NCBI GenBank assembly: GCA_016789865.1
Contig: JAEUPC010000065.1
Span: 1-38,586, forward strand
Reading direction: 5' to 3'
Length of the DNA stretch: 38,586 nucleotides
DNA from: Rubrivivax sp.
GTDB taxonomy: Bacteria; Pseudomonadota; Gammaproteobacteria; Burkholderiales; Burkholderiaceae_C
The notes below the pieces were generated by a model, which searched no databases, was not told the DNA's origin, and worked only from the letters and a program-made list of their open reading frames with translations. This document shows positions 17,932 through 26,547 of this stretch, in pieces (the stretch's first letter is position 1; each line of letters starts with the position of its first letter). The translations under genes were made by a program, and so were the position numbers.

Positions 17932-17938
17932 CTGGCGC

Positions 17939-18853
17939 TCAGGCCTCTTCGGCCAGCCTGCCGGCGGCGGCGACCGGCGACTGCCGCGGCTGCTTGTAGC
18001 GGTGATAACCCCACAGGTACTGCGAAGGCGCCTGCTGCACCACCTGCTCCATGCTGCGGTTGACGGCCAGGGCGTCGGCCAGCGCCACCGCCTGCGCGTC
18101 GGCCGGCAGCGTGCGCGCGTCGGCCAGCGGCACCGGCAGCGGCAGCGGCCGTATCACGTAGCCGGCTCCGCGCGGCAGCCGTTCGCCCCAGATGGCCAGC
18201 ATGTCGGCGCCGCTTTGCCGGGCCAGCTTCGCCGCCAGCGTCATCGTGTAGGCCTCGCGGCCGAAGAACGGTGCCCACACGCCCATGCCATCGGGCGGCA
18301 CCTGGTCGGGCAGCAGGCCGACGGTCTCGCCGCGCTTCAGCGCCCGCATCAGCAGGCGCACGCCGGCCAGCGTGGCTGGCGCCGTGTGCAGGTGCGGGCG
18401 CGCGCGCGCGGTCTCCTGAAGCTCGCGCAGTGCGCGCTGGCGCGCCGGGCGGTACAGCACGGTGATCGGCTGGCGCGCGCCGAAGCGTTCGGCATAGGCC
18501 TGCGCGGCCACCTCGAAGCTGCCCATGTGCGGCGTGAGCAGGATGAGGCCGCGGCCCGAGCCGAGGAGCGGCTCGATCAGCTCGGCGCCTTCCCAACGCA
18601 CCGGGTCGGCGATCGGCGCGTCGTGCGCCCGCAGCCACAGGCGCGGCGTCTCCAGCGACATCCTGCCGGCCGCGGCGACCGCCGCGCGGCGATCGGCCGG
18701 CGCCACACCGGCCAGCGCCGCATTGGCGATCAGCCGCTCGCGGTAGCCGCGCGACAGCGCATAGGCCGCCCAGCCCACCCCCGCACCGAGGGCGTGCAAA
18801 AGGCGCAACGGGCAGCGGGCGAGGCCGCGCAGCAACCAGAACAGGACAGGCAT
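17939..18853 (-). CDS. Lipid A biosynthesis acyltransferase, LpxL/HtrB family (first of pair)
   Basis: This 304-residue paralogue of the following gene has the catalytic motif as HX4E ([10 protein letters not shown]). [40 protein letters not shown] and the C-terminal [15 protein letters not shown] are family hallmarks. The ATG at 18853 is preferred; an open frame extends upstream into the metK control region without a family match. Together with the next gene it probably adds two secondary acyl chains. It is divergent from metK, and its start codon overlaps the area of the metK promoter. Confidence 0.9.
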   Translation of the reverse strand: MPVLFWLLRGLARCPLRLLHALGAGVGWAAYALSRGYRERLIANAALAGVAPADRRAAVAAAGRMSLETPRLWLRAHDAPIADPVRWEGAELIEPLLGSGRGLILLTPHMGSFEVAAQAYAERFGARQPITVLYRPARQRALRELQETARARPHLHTAPATLAGVRLLMRALKRGETVGLLPDQVPPDGMGVWAPFFGREAYTMTLAAKLARQSGADMLAIWGERLPRGAGYVIRPLPLPVPLADARTLPADAQAVALADALAVNRSMEQVVQQAPSQYLWGYHRYKQPRQSPVAAAGRLAEEA

Positions 18854-18859
18854 GCTGGA

Positions 18860-18865
18860 TAGAAT
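18860..18865 (+). promoter_or_regulatory. Probable metK -10 element
   Basis: TAGAAT lies about 6 bp before the first strong stem of the metK leader, so a transcript would start near 18872. No good -35 is visible at the right spacing. Confidence 0.4.
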
Positions 18866-18870
18866 TCGCC

Positions 18871-19116
18871 CCGGCCGCCGAGTTAACAGGACAACTTGCG
18901 GGGCGGCCGGCGGAGCGAAGCTTAAAGCGTCTGTCGCGCGTGCCCGGGCCCTTGGCCCGGCCACCGGGCCGAACGTGGAAGGCGGCAGCGCCGCGTGGGG
19001 CCGAGGAGCCCCTCCCATCCGCTAAAGCGTTCGCCGCGGCTCCAGCAACACTGACCGGCGCGCGACGCGAGTCAGTGCAACCCGGTCCCTTCGCGGGGCC
19101 ACTCTGGAGCCCCCAC
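18871..19116 (+). ncRNA. Hairpin-rich 5' leader of metK, candidate cis-regulatory RNA
   Basis: The roughly 245-nt leader holds several clear stems. There is a 9-bp stem (18871-18879 with 18902-18910) with AGTT/AACT pairing inside its loop, then a 7-bp stem with a 3-nt loop at 18944-18960, a small GCGGC/GCCGC stem at 18982-18994, and a 7-bp CACTGAC/GTCAGTG stem at 19049-19077. A further stem at 19084-19100 sits just upstream of the Shine-Dalgarno (19105-19108). TAAAGCG occurs twice, near 18923 and 19023. I could not match it to a SAM riboswitch class from memory. A metK leader of this kind is a natural place for a metabolite or methionine-cycle sensor. Confidence 0.45.
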
Positions 19117-20295
19117 GTGGCGAACGACTTCCTCTTCACCAGCGAATCCGTCTCCGAAGGCCACCCCGACAAGGTGTCCGATCAGATCTCGGACGCCATC
19201 CTCGACGCGATCTTCAAGCAGGACCCGCGCAGCCGCGTCGCTGCCGAGACGCTGTGCAACACGGGCCTGGTGGTGCTGGCCGGTGAGATCACCACCAACG
19301 CGCATGTCGACTACATCCAGGTCGCGCGCGACACCATCAAGCGCATCGGCTACGACAACACCGAGTACGGCATCGACTACAAGGGCTGCGCCGTGCTCGT
19401 GGCCTACGACAAGCAGAGCAACGACATCGCGCAGGGTGTCGATCACGCGTCAGACGACCACCTCAACACCGGCGCCGGTGACCAGGGCCTGATGTTCGGC
19501 TACGCCTGCGACGAGACGCCGGTACTGATGCCCGCGCCCATCTACTACGCCCACCGGCTGGTGGAGCGCCAGGCCATGCTGCGCAAGGACGGCCGCATGC
19601 CCTACCTGCGCCCGGATGCGAAGAGCCAGGTGACGATGCGCTACGTCGACGGCAAGCCGCACAGCGTCGACACCGTGGTGGTGAGCACGCAGCACGCGCC
19701 CGAGTGGAGCCTGGGCGACAAGATGAAGCCCGCGTTCTACGAGGCCGTCATCGAGGAAATCATCAAGCCCGTGCTGCCCAAAGAGTGGCTGAAGGACACG
19801 CGCTACCTCATCAACCCCACCGGCCGCTTCGTCATCGGTGGCCCGCAGGGCGACTGCGGCCTCACCGGCCGCAAGATCATCGTCGACACCTACGGTGGCG
19901 CCTGCCCGCACGGCGGCGGCGCGTTCAGCGGCAAAGACCCGAGCAAGGTGGACCGCAGCGCCGCTTACGCCGCGCGCTACGTGGCCAAGAACGTGGTGGC
20001 CGCGGGCCTGGCCAAGCAGTGCCAGGTGCAGGTGGCCTACGCCATCGGTGTGGCCAAGCCGATGAACGTGACGGTCTACACCGAAGGCACCGGCAAGCTC
20101 AGCGACGAGAAGATCGCCGCGCTGGTGAACGAGCACTTCGACCTGCGGCCCAAGGGCATCATTCAGATGCTCGACCTGCTGCGGCCGATCTACGAGAAGA
20201 CCGCTGCCTACGGGCACTTCGGGCGCGAAGAGCCCGAGTTCAGCTGGGAAAGAACCGACAAGGCGGCCGCGCTCCGCGCGGCGGCGGGGCTGTAG
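19117..20295 (+). CDS. metK: S-adenosylmethionine synthetase
   Basis: MetK makes SAM from methionine and ATP. The protein is 392 residues, normal for the family. Hallmarks are [20 protein letters not shown], with the ATP-binding histidine, [16 protein letters not shown], the [20 protein letters not shown] region, and [19 protein letters not shown], the methionine/triphosphate loop. I place the start at the GTG at 19117 because GGAG lies 8 nt upstream and the family N-terminus begins exactly there. It is followed by an intrinsic terminator. SAM made here feeds the SAM-dependent methyltransferases, and AhcY and MetF in the same window recycle the by-product. Confidence 0.97.
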   Translation: MANDFLFTSESVSEGHPDKVSDQISDAILDAIFKQDPRSRVAAETLCNTGLVVLAGEITTNAHVDYIQVARDTIKRIGYDNTEYGIDYKGCAVLVAYDKQSNDIAQGVDHASDDHLNTGAGDQGLMFGYACDETPVLMPAPIYYAHRLVERQAMLRKDGRMPYLRPDAKSQVTMRYVDGKPHSVDTVVVSTQHAPEWSLGDKMKPAFYEAVIEEIIKPVLPKEWLKDTRYLINPTGRFVIGGPQGDCGLTGRKIIVDTYGGACPHGGGAFSGKDPSKVDRSAAYAARYVAKNVVAAGLAKQCQVQVAYAIGVAKPMNVTVYTEGTGKLSDEKIAALVNEHFDLRPKGIIQMLDLLRPIYEKTAAYGHFGREEPEFSWERTDKAAALRAAAGL

Positions 20296-20336
20296 GCCCC
20301 CGAGCGAAGCGAGCTTGTCGGTTCTCCGGTGCAGGC

Positions 20337-20357
20337 TAACTTCGCGCAGCGAAGTTA
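20337..20357 (+). terminator. 9-bp hairpin after metK
   Basis: TAACTTCGC and GCGAAGTTA pair around GCA. There is no U-run after it, so it probably stabilises the 3' end rather than terminating on its own. The clear terminator is about 60 nt further on. Confidence 0.35.
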
Positions 20358-20413
20358 AGGGGCCCTAGCCCCGTGCCGGAACCAGAAGAAGCGCACCGCG
20401 AAGCGGCACTTCT

Positions 20414-20450
20414 GACGGGCGCCTGTTCAAGGCGCCCGTCGTTGTTTCTG
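20414..20450 (+). terminator. Rho-independent terminator of metK
   Basis: A perfect 10-bp GC-rich stem (GACGGGCGCC and GGCGCCCGTC) with a 7-nt loop is followed by the T-rich GTTGTTTCTG. This is the best intrinsic terminator in the window. Confidence 0.8.
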
Positions 20451-20485
20451 CCCCGATTGGCGAGCCACCGCTTGAGGCCGCCGCG

Positions 20486-20635
20486 CGCCAAGGCCGCCGG
20501 GCGGTCGGCTCCGCGAATGTCCTCCTTCGAGCGCCTGGCTCCGCCAGGCCCTCGAATTCCCCCTTGATTTCGCTGCGCCGACCGCCCGGCGTCCTTGGCG
20601 GGACACGGGCGTGGTTCGGGACGAACTGTCGAAGG
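20486..20635. repeat. Large nested inverted repeat and REP-like sequence downstream of metK
   Basis: Outer arms of 24 nt (20486-20509 and 20577-20600) match at 23 positions. Between them a second hairpin (20526-20556) has TTCGAG/CTCGAA and GCCTGGC/GCCAGGC arms. Beyond the right arm, 20613-20635 contains GTTCGGGACGAAC and resembles the REP-like TTCGACAG...GAAC sequences common between genes in Burkholderiales. No gene is seen in 20296-20661. This may be a non-autonomous repeat or the border of the island that follows. Confidence 0.55.
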
Positions 20636-20661
20636 GCAACGCGGCCCGGGCCGCGGCGGGA

Positions 20662-21138
20662 TCAAGGCACCAGGCGCGCCTGCCCGTTCTCGAACCAGCT
20701 GGCGTCGAAGCCAACGCGCAGCAACACGCAGCGCGTAGGCAGAAGGCCTTCCGTGCGATGGCGGTCCACGTACTTCGCAGGCGTCCGCGCATCCTCCGCG
20801 AGAATGTGGCTGACGCCTTCGCATTGACACTGGGCCAGCAGCTTGAAGTCGTCCTTCACGCGCACGCGGTCGTCGCCCGGGTCGCGGGCCTGGGCCCGCA
20901 GCAACAGCCCGCAGGCCATCGCGTGGTCCACGTTGAACGGCAGCACCATGAAGTTGCGCAGGGGCAGGTCGTTGATGGCCTGCCGCACCTGGAACTCCGA
21001 GATCACGATGGTCGAAAGGAGCATCGGCACCTGCCGGGCAATGCACTCCTTGTAGTAGGCCGTGGCCTCGCTGTGATGAGGACGCGCCGGGTCGCTCAGG
21101 CTGATCAGGAAGCTCGTGTCGAGCAGGACGCTGTTCAC
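20662..21138 (-). CDS. PIN-domain protein, VapC-like
   Basis: This 158-residue PIN nuclease candidate has the acidic active-site pattern: Asp7 (VLLDTSFL), Glu48 (VISEFQV), Asp96/Asp97 (VKDDFKLLAQ) and Asp116 (ILAEDARTP). The first strand and helix SFLISLSDPARPHHSEA are typical of VapC-type PIN domains, which usually cleave RNA. The start is GTG at 21138, overlapping the stop of the 257-residue gene as GTGA, an arrangement seen in toxin-antitoxin pairs. The partner is much larger than a usual antitoxin, so toxin function is inference. Confidence 0.82.
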   Translation of the reverse strand: MNSVLLDTSFLISLSDPARPHHSEATAYYKECIARQVPMLLSTIVISEFQVRQAINDLPLRNFMVLPFNVDHAMACGLLLRAQARDPGDDRVRVKDDFKLLAQCQCEGVSHILAEDARTPAKYVDRHRTEGLLPTRCVLLRVGFDASWFENGQARLVP

Positions 21139-21908
21139 TCGACCCCGCCGCGCAGTTCTTCCACCCAGGCCGAGGCGTCGGCCACGTCCTTCCAAGCCTG
21201 CGCGCCGCGGCGATTCAGGCGTTCCAGTTCGGCCGCGTCGAAACGAGGCTCGTACTGCACGAACTCCACGAGCCGGGCATCCCGTAGCTCCCGCGTCAGG
21301 ACGTTGTACTGCGCCTGGATTCGCAGCATCGCCGGCTTGTACAGGCGGTTCACCGTGTCATCGCGCAGCACGTCGCGCTCGGTGCCCACCCGCAGCGTCG
21401 TGCCATCGGGTAGCCGCACATGCGCGTTTGCCTTGGTGGCGCCGCCGAGGTCGAGGATCTCGCCACGCACGTAGCGCTCCACGCGCACCCACTGGTCGGC
21501 GTCGTCGGCGCGAAAGTCCGTCTGGGCGTTGACGACCACCGGCCGCGGCAGGAACGGTGCCGCCACGCGATAGGACCACCCTTTGGTGGCGCGGGCCAGC
21601 TTCTGCCAGCGTTCGATCACTTCCCGGCGTCGGGCGTCGAGGGAGTCGATCAATTCGCTGTCGAGAAGGGAGCGCAGGTCGCGGAAGAGAGTCGGCGCCA
21701 GCGCGATCGGTTGCGTGATCACCTGCACCGAGCCGCTCTGGATGGCCACCTCGATGCTGCCGGGGTCGAGCTCGCGGGCCTGGCCACGCAGGAAGTCTGC
21801 GACATCCCGTGTGAAGTCCGCCAGCGCAGACAGGCGCACGCGTTCCGGCGTAGCTTCGTAACCCTGCGTCGCGTCGATCAGAGCGACAGTGATCGGCTGC
21901 GCTTCCAT
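21135..21908 (-). CDS. Protein of unknown function coupled to a PIN-domain gene
   Basis: This 257-residue, probably cytosolic protein does not match a family I can name. The first half contains SALADFTRDVADFLRGQAREL followed by IEVAIQSGSVQVI, a helix-strand pattern. The second half has a small beta-rich region (RYVRGEILDLGGATKANAHV, then LPDGTTLRVGTERD) and ends with RGAQAWKDVADASAWVEELRG, a short acidic helical tail of the kind that often contacts a toxin. It begins 38 nt after the MmeI-like gene and overlaps the PIN start. GC is lower than in neighbouring core genes (36 of 60 in 21301-21360). An antitoxin or effector-regulator role is possible but unproven. Confidence 0.7.
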   Translation of the reverse strand: MEAQPITVALIDATQGYEATPERVRLSALADFTRDVADFLRGQARELDPGSIEVAIQSGSVQVITQPIALAPTLFRDLRSLLDSELIDSLDARRREVIERWQKLARATKGWSYRVAAPFLPRPVVVNAQTDFRADDADQWVRVERYVRGEILDLGGATKANAHVRLPDGTTLRVGTERDVLRDDTVNRLYKPAMLRIQAQYNVLTRELRDARLVEFVQYEPRFDAAELERLNRRGAQAWKDVADASAWVEELRGGVE

Positions 21909-21946
21909 GGGCCGGATTCTAGGCAGCGGTCGTCTTGCCGGGCGGA

Positions 21947-24850
21947 TCAGCGTTGGCCTGCCCGCTCGCGGTTCAGCGCCAGCAGTCGGCGCAGTATTTC
22001 CTCGTCGGGCGTGGCCGGCGTGTAGTCGGTCCAGCCGTAGGCCGCGGCCACGGCGGCATCGAGCGCTTCATGCGCCTGCACCAGCCACGCCGGGCGTTGG
22101 TTGTAGAGGTTGGTGAGCGTGCGCTTGGCCAGTTCTTTTTCGAAGCCGGGCTTGGCGACGATGCGGTCGGGGTAGGGCGAGGTGGTCATGCCCAGCGGTA
22201 CCACCTCGGGCACGCGCTCGGCCCACTCGGGCGGGTTGAGCCAGCGCTCGCGCAGCGCGTTGAGCTTGAAGGCGGCCCCGGCGATGACGGCGGCGTGCGC
22301 GCGCGGTGGCTCGGGCAGGTTCGCGGGGATCAGCGCGCCGGAAGGCAAGAGTTCGGTGCGCTGGTGCGTGGTGTCGGCGGGCGTGAGGCCGGCGGGGAAG
22401 GGGAAGGTCTCGAAGCAGGTGGTGGGGGTGTAGCGGGGGCGGTCTTCGAGCGACGTGCCCAGGCGCAGTGACCAGAGTTCGTGGAAGCGGCTGTGCAGGA
22501 GGCCGAAGGTGCAGTCGTCGGCGCGCGCGACCGCGGCAACCGCGGAATCTGGTATCGCGATGCTGCTACGCCAGGCCCACAGACGGTGCTTCGCAACCCT
22601 CGGCGTAACGGCCACTCGTCGAAGCGGCGCTAAGGCCTTCCGAAGTCCAGGTACGGTCTCGCCATGCAGCCACCACCACTTTGCTCGCGACTCTCGCCGC
22701 TGCGCGAGTCGCGCAGGCTTCACCTGTAGCAAGACTTGGAGGAAAGGCCCTTCGAAGTTCGCCGCTTCCTGCTCGGGCATGGAGACCCCGAAGTCGATGA
22801 TCCAAACATCAGAGGGCCGGCGAGCGATATCAAGTCCGTTTACGTAGGGTCTGAGCACCTGCGAATTGCTGGCCCCGTGAGGGTTCGGGAGGGCGAGCCA
22901 CTTCCGAGCAAGTTCGCCGTGTATGTCAAACGCGCCGACCTTCACGGGACCCTGGAAGGCGGTGCCGGCGTTTCCAGGCAGCCGCGACGCGGTGTGCACC
23001 GTCGACACAGTGGTCTCTAGATTCGGGGTTATCGCGACGACCGAGACTCCGTCCAAATGGTTGGCGGTGTCGGGCGAACAACCAAACGCAACCAATGAGA
23101 CACGAACAGCGGCGCCATCGTTTACCCACGGCAAGTCGCTCCAAGCGGTAAAGATGCGCGTGGTAGTCGCTACAGCCTCGAGCACCTCGCGGTTGGCGCC
23201 CCCGCGAATCGAATTCGTCGCCACCAACCCCGCCCGCTTCAGCCGCCTCGCCTCGATCTCCTGCCTCGCCCGCTCGAACCAGAAGCACACGAGGTCCGCG
23301 CCGCCCGGCACGCGCCCCTTGTAGGCCGCGCGCAGGGCCTCGGTGTATTCGTCGCCCAGTTCGCCGCGCATCTTCTTGTCGCCCACGAACGGCGGGTTCC
23401 CCACCACCGCATCCACTGCCGGCCAGCTCGCTTCCTTCCCATCCGGCCCCAGCACCGCGTCGCGGCACTCGATGTGATCGAGCGGCTCCAGCACCGGGTG
23501 CGTCTTGAAACCGTAGCCCTTGTCCAGCCGCCACTGCAGCTCGCCGATCCACACTGTCACGCGCGCCAGTTCGGCGGCGTATTCATTCAGCTCGATGCCC
23601 AGCACGTTGTGCGGGCCGGTCACGTCGTGCTGCCGCTCCAGGCCCAGCGCCTCGGCTTCCAGGTTCACCTGGTGCTCGATGTCCTTCAGCGTCTTCAGCG
23701 CCAAGTACAGGAAGTTGCCGCTGCCGCAGGCCGGGTCGAGCACGCGGTAGGCTTTCAGCCGCTCGAGGTAGCCCACGAACACGGCCTGCGCGTCGCGGTA
23801 CGCCTTGTCGCCGTGCTTCTTGCTCTTGGCCAACGCCGCCTCGATGCGCTGGCGCTCGCCGGCCCATTCGGCCAGCAGCGGGCGCTGCACCACGGGCTCC
23901 ACCAGCCGCAGGATGGTGGCCGGGTCGGTGTAGTGCGCGCCGAGCTGCGCGCGCTTGGCCGGGTCGAGCCCGCGCTCGAAGAGGGTGCCGAAGATGCTGG
24001 GGTCGATGGCGCTCCAGTCCAGGCCGCTGGCGGTCTTCAGCGCGGCCACGTCGGGCTCGGCCAGGGGCGGCACGTCGATGGCGGCGAACAGGCCGCCGTT
24101 GAACCACGGTACGGCGTCCACGCCGAAGAGGCCGCCGTCTCTCATCGCCACGAACAGCGCCTGCAATTGCGCGCGCAGCGTGGCCGGCGGCACCGCCACG
24201 CCCACCAGCCGCTCGAACAGGCGCGCGGGCAGCAGGCCCACGTCTTCGGCGAAGAAGCAGAACACACACTGCGTCAAGAAGTGGCTGGCCTGCGGCGCCG
24301 GCACGCCCGCGGCGCGCAGCCGCTCGGCGGTGCCGGCGAAGGTGCGCGCGGCCTCTTCGGTGATCTCGCGGTTGGTGCGCTTGGGCTTGAAGCGTTCGGG
24401 GTCCTGCCACAGCGCGCGCAGCTTGTGCTGCGCGGCGGGGTCGCCGAGCTCTTCGAGCTTGAAGCGGTGGCACTCGCTGGGCGTGCCGGTGAAGTGCGTG
24501 TGCACCTCGATCACCAGGCGGTCGCTCACCACCAAGAGCGGCGGGTTCTCCAGCGGCAGCGCGTACATCATCAGCTGCCTGAGCGCACCCTCCAGGCTCT
24601 TGCCCGGCGCCTTGTATTCCCACGCGAAGTGGCCGCGCAGCCACACGTCGGCAAAGCCGTCGGTGCGAGTGCGGGCCGAGCCGGTCTTCGTGACGCCGCG
24701 CTCGAAGCAGTAGTTCTCCGGGTCGGCCGGCTCGGGCACGCCGAGCAGGCGGCACAGGTCGATGAAGTGGGCCTGCGCGCCGGCGCGCTCGTTCAGCTCG
24801 TGGGCCGGCGCGCCCGGCTGCCACTTGCGGATGAACTCGTGGGCCTGCAT
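21947..24850 (-). CDS. MmeI-like single-chain restriction-modification enzyme (type IIL)
   Basis: This 967-residue protein combines nuclease, adenine methyltransferase and target recognition in one chain. The N-terminal nuclease has Asp68, nine residues, then Glu78-Tyr79-Lys80, the same D-X9-EXK spacing as MmeI, within FAWEYKAPGKSLEGALRQL. A helical spacer (about 150-350) leads to methyltransferase motif I VLDPACGSGNFL (370-381) and the catalytic motif IV GNPPF (484-488), typical of gamma-class N6-adenine enzymes. The part encoded at about 22540-23220 is the expected target-recognition domain and is notably poorer in G and C. All catalytic motifs look intact, so it is probably active. It cuts and methylates with no separate specificity subunit in this family. 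It leads the minus-strand island with the 257-residue and PIN genes. Confidence 0.88.
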   Translation of the reverse strand: MQAHEFIRKWQPGAPAHELNERAGAQAHFIDLCRLLGVPEPADPENYCFERGVTKTGSARTRTDGFADVWLRGHFAWEYKAPGKSLEGALRQLMMYALPLENPPLLVVSDRLVIEVHTHFTGTPSECHRFKLEELGDPAAQHKLRALWQDPERFKPKRTNREITEEAARTFAGTAERLRAAGVPAPQASHFLTQCVFCFFAEDVGLLPARLFERLVGVAVPPATLRAQLQALFVAMRDGGLFGVDAVPWFNGGLFAAIDVPPLAEPDVAALKTASGLDWSAIDPSIFGTLFERGLDPAKRAQLGAHYTDPATILRLVEPVVQRPLLAEWAGERQRIEAALAKSKKHGDKAYRDAQAVFVGYLERLKAYRVLDPACGSGNFLYLALKTLKDIEHQVNLEAEALGLERQHDVTGPHNVLGIELNEYAAELARVTVWIGELQWRLDKGYGFKTHPVLEPLDHIECRDAVLGPDGKEASWPAVDAVVGNPPFVGDKKMRGELGDEYTEALRAAYKGRVPGGADLVCFWFERARQEIEARRLKRAGLVATNSIRGGANREVLEAVATTTRIFTAWSDLPWVNDGAAVRVSLVAFGCSPDTANHLDGVSVVAITPNLETTVSTVHTASRLPGNAGTAFQGPVKVGAFDIHGELARKWLALPNPHGASNSQVLRPYVNGLDIARRPSDVWIIDFGVSMPEQEAANFEGPFLQVLLQVKPARLAQRRESRAKWWWLHGETVPGLRKALAPLRRVAVTPRVAKHRLWAWRSSIAIPDSAVAAVARADDCTFGLLHSRFHELWSLRLGTSLEDRPRYTPTTCFETFPFPAGLTPADTTHQRTELLPSGALIPANLPEPPRAHAAVIAGAAFKLNALRERWLNPPEWAERVPEVVPLGMTTSPYPDRIVAKPGFEKELAKRTLTNLYNQRPAWLVQAHEALDAAVAAAYGWTDYTPATPDEEILRRLLALNRERAGQR

Positions 24851-25016
24851 GGGCGGCGATTGAAGCACGCGCCGCCCGACGATAAGTGCCTGCCGCGGGT
24901 TGCCGGCTTCGCCTGCTGGCGCCGGAGGCGATATCGTGCCGGCCCACCGCGTGAACGGGCGATGCCCTTCTCTGGCCCGGGTTGCCGGTGCCTTCACCGC
25001 CCAGCACCTGCCGACC

Positions 25017-25487
25017 ATGCCGCTTCGCTGCACCGATCTCCTGGCCCAGGCCCGCGCCCAGGTGCGGGAGTTGATGCCGTGGGACCTGGCCGCGCGGCTG
25101 GCCGGGCCCGAGCCGCCGCTGCTGCTGGACGTGCGCGAGGCGGCCGAGTTCGCCGCCGCGCACATCGCCGGCGCGCTGAACGTGCCGCGTGGCGTGCTGG
25201 AACAGGCTTGCGAGTGGGACCACGACGAGACCGAGCCGGCGCTGGCGGGGCAGCCCGCGCGGGCCATCGTGGTGGCGTGCCGCTCGGGCAAGCGCTCGTT
25301 GCTGGCCGCGCACACGCTGCAGCAACTGGGCTATTCCGACGTGGTGTCGCTGGCCACCGGCGTGCGCGGCTGGAACGACGCCGAGCAGCCGCTGGTCGAT
25401 GCCGGTGGAGACAAGGTGGAAGGTGACGCGGCTGAAGCCCTGCTTGCGCCGCGCCTGCGGCCCGACCAGCGCCGGCCCCGCGGCTGA
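25017..25487 (+). CDS. Rhodanese-like domain protein
   Basis: This 156-residue protein has a single rhodanese domain. MPWDLAARLAGPEPPLLLDVREAAEF is the usual opening, and the active-site loop is VACRSGKRS with its catalytic cysteine. VVSLATGVRGWNDAEQPL closes the fold. Single-domain forms act in sulfur transfer or cyanide detoxification; the partner is unknown. The start at 25017 is chosen because the family match begins directly after it. It is divergent from the MmeI-like gene, with 166 bp between them, and marks the return to core-like composition. Confidence 0.9.
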   Translation: MPLRCTDLLAQARAQVRELMPWDLAARLAGPEPPLLLDVREAAEFAAAHIAGALNVPRGVLEQACEWDHDETEPALAGQPARAIVVACRSGKRSLLAAHTLQQLGYSDVVSLATGVRGWNDAEQPLVDAGGDKVEGDAAEALLAPRLRPDQRRPRG

Positions 25488-25507
25488 AGGCGCCGGCGCG
25501 CTCCAGC

Positions 25508-26257
25508 CTATCGAGGCGCGGGCGATGCGGCGGCCCCCGCCCCCGCCCCCGCTCCGGCGAACAGCTGCGCGGCGAGCTTGCGCTCGCGCTGGCCGATGAT
25601 GCGCAGGAACTCTTTCGCGCCGCCCATCGCGCCGAAGGCGTCGAAGCCGGCCTCCAGGAAGTGCTGCAGCGCCTCCAGACCTGCGGCGCGCGCCGGGGCG
25701 CGCATCATGTGCAGCGTGGCGCGCAGCAGCCGGCTGCGGGTGTGGCGGTCCAGTGCCTCGCCCACTTGCAGCAAGAGCGCGATCTGGCGTTCGCGATGCT
25801 CAGGCTGGCCGACGGCGCGCCATGCGTGGCCATAGGCCTGCGCGTCGAGTTCGCCGCTTTCGGCTGCGGTGCCCGCCGCCTCGGCCCAGCGTTGTGCCAT
25901 CTGCGAATCGAGGCGCTCGGACAGCGCATGCAGTTCGCCGAGCGCGACGATGGTCTGCGCGACCTCCTGCGGCAGCAGCTTCAGCCCGCCCACCACGCGC
26001 GCGAACTGGGTGTCGCGGCGCGCGAAGTCCTCCGGGCCGTACAACTCGTCCAGGAAGAAGGCGGTGGCCTGGCGGTAGCGCGGCATCGCCGCCAGGTCGC
26101 TGTAGGCGGCGGCCAGGCGCTGCTGCTGAAAGTGCTTGACCAGGTGCACGCGCTTGGCCAGCGCGGGGTCGGCGGTGCGGCGCTCGCGCTCGCGCCGCAC
26201 CTCGTCGAGGCTGGCGAGGATGGCCTCGGCGGCCGAAGGCGCAGCGTCGGAGCCCAA
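25508..26257 (-). CDS. Conserved helical protein of unknown function
   Basis: The product is about 249 residues, all helical by appearance. HFQQQRLAAAYSDL, MPRYRQATAFFLDELYGPEDFARRD and ALGELHALSERLDSQMAQRW are reminiscent of a conserved proteobacterial family with an FFL-ELYGP-DF-RRD signature, whose function I do not know. The C-terminus is an Ala/Gly repeat tail. The start is uncertain. TTG at 26257 fits the beginning of the conserved part, while the frame stays open to another TTG at 26515 through a repetitive Ser-Pro-Ala stretch that looks non-conserved. Confidence 0.65.
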   Translation of the reverse strand: MGSDAAPSAAEAILASLDEVRRERERRTADPALAKRVHLVKHFQQQRLAAAYSDLAAMPRYRQATAFFLDELYGPEDFARRDTQFARVVGGLKLLPQEVAQTIVALGELHALSERLDSQMAQRWAEAAGTAAESGELDAQAYGHAWRAVGQPEHRERQIALLLQVGEALDRHTRSRLLRATLHMMRAPARAAGLEALQHFLEAGFDAFGAMGGAKEFLRIIGQRERKLAAQLFAGAGAGAGAAASPAPR

Positions 26258-26380
26258 GTCAGCGCCGGCCTGCCGCCGGCGGCGAGGCCGGCGGTGCGAC
26301 CGCGGCCGTCGATGGCGCTGGAAGGCGGGTCGGCCCCTCGGCCGCAGCCAGCGCTGCGCCCCATGGCGGGAGCTGCCCGG

Positions 26381-26470
26381 TGATGCAGCGGCGGGTGATC
26401 CAGCGGCGGGTGATCCAGCGGCGGGTGATGCAGCGGCGGGTGATGCAGCGGCGGGTGATGCAGCGGCGGA
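26381..26470. repeat. Six 15-bp tandem repeats
   Basis: Units of TGATGCAGCGGCGGG or TGATCCAGCGGCGGG run without gaps for six copies, differing only at the fifth base and the last base. They occupy the 321-bp stretch between the MBL hydrolase stop and the conserved helical gene. If the longer reading frame of the latter is used they encode a Ser-Pro-Ala-Ala repeat. No other gene or promoter is seen in that stretch. Confidence 0.85.
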
Positions 26471-26515
26471 TGAAGGCGGCTTGGAACACGATGGCCGCAG
26501 TGTAGGTGGCGGCAA

Positions 26516-26547
26516 GGTGAATCGGGCCGCAGGTGAATCGGGCCGCA
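26516..26547. repeat. Two perfect 16-bp tandem repeats
   Basis: GGTGAATCGGGCCGCA is repeated exactly, shortly after the end of the MBL hydrolase gene and close to the six-copy 15-bp array. Confidence 0.8.

Noticed and set aside
18871-19116. A known SAM riboswitch upstream of metK
   Set aside because: I could not find the conserved core of SAM-I, SAM-II, SAM-III, SAM-V or the SAH class. It is therefore kept only as an unassigned structured leader.
26381-26470. Possible CRISPR array
   Set aside because: The 15-bp units are directly adjacent without spacers, and no cas genes are present.
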